From: Acidobacteriaceae bacterium
Lineage (GTDB): Bacteria; Acidobacteriota; Terriglobia; Terriglobales; Acidobacteriaceae
Assembly (NCBI GenBank): GCA_003135315.1
Contig: PLBD01000420.1
Coordinates: 261-12,098 of the forward strand
Length of the DNA stretch: 11,838 nucleotides
Direction of reading: 5' to 3'
Made by a program: the position numbers and the translations under genes. Below the pieces are notes generated by a model. That model did no database searches. It was not told the origin of the DNA and saw only the letters and a list, made by a program, of their open reading frames with translations. Positions 5,655 through 11,838 of the stretch are shown here, piece by piece. The stretch's first letter is position 1. Every line of letters starts with the position of its first letter.

Positions 5655-7226
5655 TTGATCGAGTTGCTATCGTGTGCCCGCTACCGTTATTTCGTGCATG
5701 GAGGTTCGGCGATCCTGCAAGTCGAAGCAACCAAAACGACGACTCCCGGCTTCGGACTGCCGCCGTCCAGGTTCCTTCCGCGCCGCTATAAGCCCCGAAA
5801 TGTAGGCAGCTGGTCAGGTCACCTCGCTTTCGCGAGCGATCTCATTGCGGTCACCCAACCTAGCCTCATCGTTGAACTCGGCACTCACTGGGGGGAAGCC
5901 TACTTCACCTTTTGCCAGACCGTTGAGGAACGCGGGCTCAATTGCCTCTGTTACGCCGTCGACCATTGGCTCGGCGACGAACATGCCGGGCAATACGGCG
6001 AAGAAGTTTTTGATGAGGTAAGCCAGTACAACGACCGCTTCTACAAGCAATTCTCCTATCTGATTCGAAAGAGCTTTGACGAGGCGCTCTCGCAGTTTGC
6101 CGACGACTCCATCGACCTTCTGCACATCGACGGACTCCATACTTACGAAGCCGTCCGTCACGATTTCAATTCCTGGCTGCCGAAGGTAAAGCCTGGCGGA
6201 ATGATTTTGCTCCACGATATCTGCCCTAAACACCAGGATTTCGGCGTCTGGCGCTTGTGGGATGAGATCAAAGCAGACTTTCCCGATACCTTTGAGTTTC
6301 ATCACAGTTGGGGATTAGGCGTAGTCGGCAAGGGAAATGTAACCCGCTCATCGCTTCTATCCGAGCTTCTTTTTGATGGCTCGCAGGAGGTCCGCGAAGA
6401 ACTGCGCCGTCATTATGTGATCTACGCTTCGCACCTGGAGAATCTTCTGGGACGCTTCCCTGCTTCGGGTGGACGGCAGGCCCTCTACAGTGCCCCCGAG
6501 GTCAGGGTGCAAGTATTTCCGTTTGGCGAGCACGGCTACTCAGAGGAAAACACTCAGGTGCGGAAAATGGCTTCGGGCGCCTGGGATACTCTGGTGTTTG
6601 ACCTGCGCGATCCCAACGCACTTGGACCGCTTCGAGTTGATCCGGGATCTGGGCCGGCTGTGATTGAGGTAGGCGATGTCCTGATACATTCCGGCGAGTC
6701 GGGTGACCTGGTGTGGAGCTCTCAAGACTGGCGCCCAGAGCCCGCTTTTACGGTCGGGGGCACGGCTGAGAGGCCGTTCAGCGATAACCAATCCTTCGTG
6801 ATCAGCACGGGTGACGATCCGCAGATTCTGCTTGCTGTCCCCGCCGATCTAAAGGGCCCAGCTAAGTTGACCATCTCCCTTAAGATAAGCCCGGGTTCCC
6901 CGCAAGCCGTAGAGATATTCACCTTGCAACTGAAGCGTCTGACCACAGAGTTTCAGCAGCAGCTCAGCGCAATGGACCTGGAGCGGGACTCGCTCGCAAT
7001 CCAATTAGGCGATGCGGCAGCACAGGCTCAGCAGGCAGCCGCTGCAAGGGACGCCACACAGCGTTCCCTGAGTCAGACCCAGCAATCATTGAGTCAAGCC
7101 GAGCATCGTCTGGCTGCCGCCGAGAATACGCTCTTCGGAATGCAGCATTCCTTATCTTGGAAGGTGACGGAGCCGGTTCGCAAGATGATGGCTCTCCTGC
7201 GATCAAAACCTCGCACGGAACCGTAA
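5655..7226 (+). CDS. SAM-dependent methyltransferase with beta-rich middle and C-terminal coiled coil (surface polysaccharide)
   Basis: Likely modifies a cell-surface glycan. The catalytic part (about residues 45-230) is a class I fold of the Methyltransf_24 type. It has the SAM loop VELGTHWGE (73-81), then YAVDHWLGDEHAG, the family motif DLLHIDGLHTYEAV with H157, D159 and H162, and GGMILLHD. Residues about 275-430 look beta-rich (LVFDLRDPNALG, LRVDPGSGP at 326-334), like the accessory domain often found in rhamnan and O-antigen enzymes. Residues about 430-498 form a coiled coil with heptads RSLSQTQ, QSLSQAE, HRLAAAE. The tail SLSWKVTEPVRKMM (499-512) is the short end motif seen on many polysaccharide-assembly proteins. 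The TTG start at 5655 is weakly supported; GTG 5694 is an alternative, and the conserved core begins only near residue 45. The gene is first of three collinear genes. The exact acceptor is unknown. Confidence 0.78.
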   Translation: MIELLSCARYRYFVHGGSAILQVEATKTTTPGFGLPPSRFLPRRYKPRNVGSWSGHLAFASDLIAVTQPSLIVELGTHWGEAYFTFCQTVEERGLNCLCYAVDHWLGDEHAGQYGEEVFDEVSQYNDRFYKQFSYLIRKSFDEALSQFADDSIDLLHIDGLHTYEAVRHDFNSWLPKVKPGGMILLHDICPKHQDFGVWRLWDEIKADFPDTFEFHHSWGLGVVGKGNVTRSSLLSELLFDGSQEVREELRRHYVIYASHLENLLGRFPASGGRQALYSAPEVRVQVFPFGEHGYSEENTQVRKMASGAWDTLVFDLRDPNALGPLRVDPGSGPAVIEVGDVLIHSGESGDLVWSSQDWRPEPAFTVGGTAERPFSDNQSFVISTGDDPQILLAVPADLKGPAKLTISLKISPGSPQAVEIFTLQLKRLTTEFQQQLSAMDLERDSLAIQLGDAAAQAQQAAAARDATQRSLSQTQQSLSQAEHRLAAAENTLFGMQHSLSWKVTEPVRKMMALLRSKPRTEP

Positions 7227-7300
7227 TGTGGCGAAAGCAGACGTTGAATTAGCAATATCTGTTAACTTCGAAGTACTTCAGCAGAATTCCAGGAAAATCC

Positions 7301-8281
7301 ATGGAAGAGCAGGAAATATTGTCGACTCTGAGGGCGCATGTAGCCCGCTACCAGGCGGCTGCTGCAAACAAGTTGGGCACTACGGACATTGGTGTCGATC
7401 CTTCCCGAATCGACAGGCTGTCCGAGGAAGTATGGAACTCGAGCAACGCCGTCGGGCAGCTCAATCCAAGAAATCCCGGCTTGCTGAATCGTGCCATCCA
7501 GGCGCTGAAGAAGACCATGCAGCGGTCCTTAACCTGGTACACGCGTCCGCTACAGGAGTTTCACGGCAACGTGGCCCGGGCCATCGAAGAGCACGGACGC
7601 GCCATCAACTCGTTCCAACCGACCATTGTGGCGTTACAGGAGGCAGTCAGGACCATCGAACTGGCGACACAAGAGCAGCAGAGTCCTTACGCGCAGCTCT
7701 TTCGCGGCCTGTCTCCGGTGGTGGATCTTGGCTGTGGACGAGGAGAATTTCTGGAGTTGCTGAAGGCAAGCGGCATTGATGCCTACGGTGTTGACTCCGA
7801 CCCGGTCGCCTGCGATGCGGCCCGTCGCAAGCACCTGACCATTCTCCAGGGCGATCTTTTTGACCATCTTCGGGAATTACCGGAGCGCTCTCTGGGTGGA
7901 GTATTTTCGGCGCGGGTCATCGAGTATCTGCCGTCGGATCTGCGTGTCGAACTTATCAGTCTCTGCGCAAAACGGCTGAAGCCGGACGGACTGGTCATTA
8001 TTGAGACCATCAACCCGGAGTCCGACTTCCCCTTTGGGCGAAACTCTCGCATCGACCCAACCCATCTCCGTCCCATTTATCCGGAGATCATGAAGTCGAT
8101 GTTGGAGAGCAACGGCTTCCGCGACTCACGAATCTGTGTTCTTGCTCCCCGGGTAGCACCCGTCGCGAATGCCGCAGAACAAGCCGGCGTCCGAGCTGCC
8201 GGGGACGGAGTGGATACATTTTCTCTTGCTGACGGAGTGTCGGGCGCTCAAGCCTATGCGGCGATAGCCCGGCGTGCCTGA
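7301..8281 (+). CDS. SAM-dependent methyltransferase, O-antigen/capping type, with helical N-terminus
   Basis: A 326-residue class I methyltransferase. Residues 1-130 are mostly helical (QLNPRNPGLLNRAIQALKK, WYTRPLQEFHGNVARAIEE) and probably mediate assembly. The catalytic domain has motif I VVDLGCGRGEF (140-150) and motif post-I GVDSD (163-167), whose aspartate binds the SAM ribose. It also has GDLFDHL, GGVFSARVIEYLP, IIETINPES and DPTHLRPIYPE with a following SNGF. The order and wording match methyltransferases found beside O-antigen and rhamnan glycosyltransferases, some of which are annotated as chain-terminating enzymes. ATG 7301 has a weak AGGA six bases upstream. It lies 74 bases after the first methyltransferase gene and 29 before the glycosyltransferase, consistent with one operon. 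The acceptor sugar is not known. Confidence 0.8.
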   Translation: MEEQEILSTLRAHVARYQAAAANKLGTTDIGVDPSRIDRLSEEVWNSSNAVGQLNPRNPGLLNRAIQALKKTMQRSLTWYTRPLQEFHGNVARAIEEHGRAINSFQPTIVALQEAVRTIELATQEQQSPYAQLFRGLSPVVDLGCGRGEFLELLKASGIDAYGVDSDPVACDAARRKHLTILQGDLFDHLRELPERSLGGVFSARVIEYLPSDLRVELISLCAKRLKPDGLVIIETINPESDFPFGRNSRIDPTHLRPIYPEIMKSMLESNGFRDSRICVLAPRVAPVANAAEQAGVRAAGDGVDTFSLADGVSGAQAYAAIARRA

Positions 8282-8310
8282 ACCTTCATCAGCCACCCTC
8301 GCATGAAAAA

Positions 8311-10506
8311 ATGACTCCTTCGCGCATAGAATTCGCGGCTTGCACGATCATCGCCAAGAACTACCTGCCAATGGCACGGGTTCTGGCTGAATCGTGGCGG
8401 ACCTTTCATCCTGACTGTCCGCTATTCGTGCTGCTTCTCGATTCAACTGAGGGATTCTTTAATCCGGCAACCGAGGCCTTCGAGACCGTCTCTGTTTCCG
8501 AACTGCCAATAGCGAATCTTCCCGGTTTTCTCTTCAAGTACACGGTCCTGGAAGCCAGCACCGCGGTAAAGCCTTACCTGCTTGACTATTTGTTCCGGCG
8601 ATATTCGATCGACAAGCTTTTGTATCTCGATCCCGACATTCTCATCCTGAATTCGCTGGATGGCCTGAAGACAAGCCTGGAAACAGCAGACGTCTTACTT
8701 ACACCGCACCTGCTGTCGCCGCTTCCGTTGGACGGCCGCAAACAGGACGATCACGATATACTTCAGGCCGGAACCTACAATCTAGGCTTCCTGGGTTTGC
8801 GGAACAGCCTGGAGTCACGCCGCCTGCTTCGCTGGTGGTCTGATAAGCTGTACCACCACTGCCTGGTTTCAATAGAGAACAACCTGTTTGTAGACCAGAG
8901 GTGGATGGACCTTGTTCCCGCTCTGTTCGAGGGCGTCTGCATACTGCGCGACCCAGGCTACAACGTAGCCTACTGGAACCTGCATGAGCGTGCCGTCGCC
9001 TGGACTGACCCGCTGACGGTAAATGGGGGACCGCTGCACTTCTTCCACTTCAGCGGCTTCGATCCTGCGAAGTTATGGGTTGTATCCAAATACCAGGACC
9101 GCTACACGCAGGACGATACCGGAGACGCCCGCAAGCTCTATAGCAGGTATCGAGACCTGTTGCTCGAAAAAGGCTGGGCGAAAACACAGAAGTGGAAATA
9201 CGGAAACGACTTCTTTCAGAACGGCGTCAGGATTCCTCCGTCCGCAAGGCGATACTACTGGAGTTTAGGAACGGACGTCGCGTATTTAGGAAATCCTTTC
9301 TTGTGGCTTAACGGGGACGAAGGCGCGCCGACGATCGAGCGCTTTGATCCTGACCGGGCTGAGAGCCTGTTACCTGGTGTCAACCTGATGGGGTACTTTG
9401 AGGCTGAGACCGGGGTTGGCGAAGGTGCGCGAAGCAATTGGCGGATCATCCAGGCGGCCGGGCTGCCTTACGCGGTCAATAACTGGGTCGATAGCCGGTC
9501 TCACAATATGGAGCGCCCACCTGAAGATCCGACGGACGCGAACCCGTATCTGACAAATCTGGTTACTGTAAACGCTGACCAGTTTGTGAACTTCGCGAAG
9601 GCCCACACTGCCTACTTGAGGGGTCATTACAATATCGGCTACTGGGCCTGGGAGTTGGCGGAGTTTCCGGACGAATGGGCGACTTCGTTTGGCTGCGTGG
9701 ATGAGATATGGACGCCGAGCGAATTCGTCCGGGATTCGGTAGCTTCCCGGTCGCCGGTCCCGGTCAAAGTTGTGCCGCATTCGCTGGAGCAACGGACGGA
9801 CGTTCCCGTTGCCGTGGACCGCGCCAGGTTGGGATTCGATCCCGGCACATTTGTTTTCCTGTTTATCTTCGACTTCCATAGTTATCTTGCGCGGAAAAAT
9901 CCGCTGGGTTTGATCAAGGCGTTCAAGGACGCATTCGGCAGACGACAGGACGTTGCCTTGCTGGTGAAGTCGGCCCATGGCGACGCGCATAAGGAAGAGC
10001 TGGACATGGTGCAGCGGGCCTGTGCGGGAGCGAATGTGCGCTTGCTGGACCGTGTTCTGAGCCGGGCCGCTACCCAGGAGTTGATCGTGTCGGCCGACTG
10101 CTATGTGTCGCTGCACCGCTCGGAGGGCTTCGGGCTCACGATGGCGGAAGCGATGATGTGCGGCAAACCCGTGATCGCGACGGGATACTCCGGGAACGTT
10201 GACTTCATGTCGGACGCGGATAGCTTTTTGGTTCCCTACAGAATGGTCGCGATCGACCAACCGCATGGGCCCTATAAGGCAGGCTATCACTGGGCCGATC
10301 CTGATCTCGACGACGCAAGCGACCTTATGCGGTATGTCGAGAGCAAGCGCGCGGCCTCCGCGGAAGTGGGCGTAAGGGCCAAAGCCAAGGTTCGCCACGT
10401 TCTCGATCCGGCTGTGATCGGAGCCTCCGTTCGGGCGCGTCTGGAAGAACTCGGGCTGCTGGGACAAACGGTAGGCGCCAAACCTTCTGCGGCAGGTCGA
10501 GAGTAG
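8311..10506 (+). CDS. Two-domain glycosyltransferase (GT8-like N-terminus, GT4 C-terminus)
   Basis: A 731-residue cytoplasmic or membrane-associated enzyme likely adding two sugars to a surface glycan. The N-terminal half (about 5-330) is GT-A and GT8-like. It begins ACTIIAKNYLPMARVLAESW, has the metal-binding DPD (107-109) in KLLYLDPDILIL, then AGTYNLGFLGLR and DPGYNVAYWNLHER. The C-terminal half (about 350-720) is GT-B, family GT4. It has LMGYFEAETGVGEGAR, YWAWELAEFP, the linker region with ARKNPLGLIKAF, and the nucleotide-sugar motif HRSEGFGLTMAEAMMCGKP with E605 and E613 in E-x7-E spacing. Both catalytic signatures are intact, so two activities are expected. ATG 8311 is in the right place; an ATG at 8303 is out of frame. 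It is third and last in the cluster, abutting the convergent hutI with no gap. Donor and linkage are not predictable. Confidence 0.85.
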   Translation: MTPSRIEFAACTIIAKNYLPMARVLAESWRTFHPDCPLFVLLLDSTEGFFNPATEAFETVSVSELPIANLPGFLFKYTVLEASTAVKPYLLDYLFRRYSIDKLLYLDPDILILNSLDGLKTSLETADVLLTPHLLSPLPLDGRKQDDHDILQAGTYNLGFLGLRNSLESRRLLRWWSDKLYHHCLVSIENNLFVDQRWMDLVPALFEGVCILRDPGYNVAYWNLHERAVAWTDPLTVNGGPLHFFHFSGFDPAKLWVVSKYQDRYTQDDTGDARKLYSRYRDLLLEKGWAKTQKWKYGNDFFQNGVRIPPSARRYYWSLGTDVAYLGNPFLWLNGDEGAPTIERFDPDRAESLLPGVNLMGYFEAETGVGEGARSNWRIIQAAGLPYAVNNWVDSRSHNMERPPEDPTDANPYLTNLVTVNADQFVNFAKAHTAYLRGHYNIGYWAWELAEFPDEWATSFGCVDEIWTPSEFVRDSVASRSPVPVKVVPHSLEQRTDVPVAVDRARLGFDPGTFVFLFIFDFHSYLARKNPLGLIKAFKDAFGRRQDVALLVKSAHGDAHKEELDMVQRACAGANVRLLDRVLSRAATQELIVSADCYVSLHRSEGFGLTMAEAMMCGKPVIATGYSGNVDFMSDADSFLVPYRMVAIDQPHGPYKAGYHWADPDLDDASDLMRYVESKRAASAEVGVRAKAKVRHVLDPAVIGASVRARLEELGLLGQTVGAKPSAAGRE

Positions 10507-11805
10507 TCACGTACCCGGATTCGTTCTTAAAGCCGATCGCCGGATTCCGCGCAGGAAGGTCTCGCAACATCGGTTCACCCCGAACCAATAAGCCAGCTCA
10601 CGATAATCCGCGGCATCGAAGATCGCGATATCAGCATCCTTGCCGGGCTCGAGACTTCCCTTGCGCGCCTGCAACCGGAGCGCGCACGCGCCGTTGAAAG
10701 TGGCGGCCGTGATCGCCTCGGCGGGCGACATCTTCGTGTGAGTGCAGGCTGCCGAAAGCACGAAGGGCATGGACGGCGTGGGCGCGGTGCCGGGATTGTA
10801 ATCCGTGGCCAGCGCCACGGCGACCCCGGAATCGATCAGCTTGCGCGCGGGCGGAAAGGAGCGAAGGCCTAAGAAATAGTTGGCTGCGGGAAGCAGGGTC
10901 GCGACCGTGTCGGAGTTTCCCAGCATCACAATATCTTCCTCACCGGCGAAATCCATATGATCCAGCGACGCCGGACGCAACTTCATCAGCGGCGCAAGTG
11001 TGGTGGGTGTGAGCTGGCAAACATGGGCGCGCACGTCGAGACCGTTATCGACGGCCGCACGCAGGATGCGCTCCGACCGTTGCAAATTGAAGGCGCCGCG
11101 CTCGCAGAAGACATCCACGAATTCCGCCAGCTTGCGCTTTGCCACCGCGGGAACCATCTCGTCGCAGATGAGGCGCACATATTCATCATGGTTCTCGCGA
11201 TACTCCGGCGGGAACACATGCGCGCCCAGGAACGTCGCGACAACTGTTCCCGGCCACCGCCTGGAAGCCGCGCGAATTGCCTCCAGCGACTTGATCTCTG
11301 AGTCCAGGGTGAGACCGTAGCCCGACTTGGCCTCCACCGTCGTCGTTCCCTGAGCGGCCATTTCGTCGAGAGCGCGGACGACGTGGGCGGCCAGCGCTTC
11401 CTGCGACGATTCGCGGACCCCGCGCAGGCTGGCGCGAATGCCTCCGCCCGACGCGGCAATCTCTTCATAGCTTGCGCCGGCGATGCGCTTCTCGAAATCA
11501 ATCAGGCGCGGCGTGGTGAAGACAGGATGGGTGTGGGAGTCGACAAAGCCCGGCAGCACGACCTTGCCGGAGCAGTCGATCTCTTCGGCGATGGTTTGCT
11601 TCAGGATCTCGCGCTTCGCGACTTCGTCGGTCTTGCCCACCGCGACGATCTTTCCGTCCGCAATGAGGGCAGCGCCATCTTCGATGATGGCAAGGTCCTG
11701 CATCCGCGGGCCGCGGCGAGGGCCGCCATCACCGCCCCGCAGGGTCAGCAGCTGGGAGGCGTGGGTGAGAAAGAATGCGGCGGGATGTGGGTTTTCCGAA
11801 TGCAA
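10507..11805 (-). CDS. hutI: Imidazolonepropionase (HutI)
   Basis: Cytoplasmic metal-dependent hydrolase that opens 4-imidazolone-5-propionate to N-formimino-L-glutamate, the third step of histidine degradation. It is a 432-residue amidohydrolase-fold protein. It has the beta-strand N-terminus AALIADGKIVAVG, metal motif HTH (91-93) in VLPGFVDSHTHPVF, EKRIAGASYEEIAASGGGI, TTTVEAKSGYGL, VRAHVCQL with H261 and Q264, SLDHMDFA, LLPAANYFLG and the catalytic aspartate D335 in ALATDYNPGTAP. The usual HADE/HADQ is HVCQ here, but the H and Q are kept. TTG 11805 is the only internal start before the conserved region, but the frame is open to the window edge, so the true start may lie outside. No Shine-Dalgarno is visible. 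No other hut gene is in the window. It could conceivably be a close amidohydrolase relative, but the motif set favours HutI. Confidence 0.88.
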   Translation of the reverse strand: MHSENPHPAAFFLTHASQLLTLRGGDGGPRRGPRMQDLAIIEDGAALIADGKIVAVGKTDEVAKREILKQTIAEEIDCSGKVVLPGFVDSHTHPVFTTPRLIDFEKRIAGASYEEIAASGGGIRASLRGVRESSQEALAAHVVRALDEMAAQGTTTVEAKSGYGLTLDSEIKSLEAIRAASRRWPGTVVATFLGAHVFPPEYRENHDEYVRLICDEMVPAVAKRKLAEFVDVFCERGAFNLQRSERILRAAVDNGLDVRAHVCQLTPTTLAPLMKLRPASLDHMDFAGEEDIVMLGNSDTVATLLPAANYFLGLRSFPPARKLIDSGVAVALATDYNPGTAPTPSMPFVLSAACTHTKMSPAEAITAATFNGACALRLQARKGSLEPGKDADIAIFDAADYRELAYWFGVNRCCETFLRGIRRSALRTNPGT

Positions 11806-11838
11806 CGCGTTTATCGTGGTTCGTTCAGGATGACGACG

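Noticed and set aside
7228..7779. Plus-strand GTG frame of 183 codons after the first methyltransferase
   Set aside because: It overlaps the second methyltransferase in another frame. Its product (many R, G, H, S) lacks motifs, whereas the frame from 7301 has a full methyltransferase.
9370..10467. Minus-strand open frame of 365 codons opposite the glycosyltransferase
   Set aside because: It mirrors the GT4 domain, which has all expected motifs on the plus strand. The antisense product has no recognisable fold and skewed composition.
1491..10506. Idea that the ABC transporter exports the glycan made by the downstream cluster
   Set aside because: It is an MsbA-type fused half-exporter, not an ABC-2 Wzm/Wzt pair. 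It is separated from the cluster by the copper operon with its own promoter, so no functional link is shown.
10957..11501. Overlapping frames on both strands within hutI
   Set aside because: These are shadows of hutI. None has a motif, and all lie within its conserved core.

Overview
The window reads as ordinary bacterial chromosome from a moderately GC-rich organism. The best guess is an Acidobacteriota member (Terriglobia/Koribacter-like). That rests on the flavour of the NuoA, CopC/CopD, methyltransferase and glycosyltransferase proteins, on scarce Shine-Dalgarno sequences, and on degenerate GTTTCRA heptamer repeats between genes. It is an inference; there is no rRNA or marker gene here to prove it.

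Layout. (1) 1-883, minus strand: the start of a complex I operon, nuoA followed immediately by nuoC (cut by the window edge). nuoB is absent from its usual place between them. A TTGACA promoter lies upstream. (2) 929-1490: a repeat-rich stretch holding a solitary thiS (minus) flanked by GTTTCRA heptamer arrays. One pair of arrays forms a 19-bp inverted repeat. A possible decayed C-terminal gene fragment lies between thiS and the next gene. (3) 1491-3365, plus: a complete type IV (MsbA-like) ABC half-exporter. (4) 3417-5510, plus: a copper pair, a periplasmic CopC-like protein and a membrane CopD-like protein with an extra His-bearing membrane C-terminus, behind a good sigma-70-like promoter. 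(5) 5655-10506, plus: three collinear surface-polysaccharide genes. These are a methyltransferase with a long coiled-coil tail, a second methyltransferase with a helical N-terminal part, and a two-domain GT8-like/GT4 glycosyltransferase. (6) 10507-11805, minus: hutI (imidazolonepropionase), convergent with the glycosyltransferase and with no base between the two stop codons.

How the genes work together. The nuo genes feed the respiratory chain, copC/copD handle periplasmic copper, and hutI belongs to histidine degradation. The three-gene polysaccharide block is the most system-like part. Two methyltransferases, one carrying a coiled coil next to its catalytic part, sit beside a bifunctional glycosyltransferase. 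This recalls the logic of O-antigen elongation with methyl capping and length control (WbdA/WbdD in E. coli O9a), but no kinase domain or ABC-2 polysaccharide exporter is visible here. Parts of this block are poorer in GC than the flanking housekeeping genes. No tRNA, rRNA, CRISPR array, transposase or integrase was found, and no gene-free stretch exceeds 300 bases.
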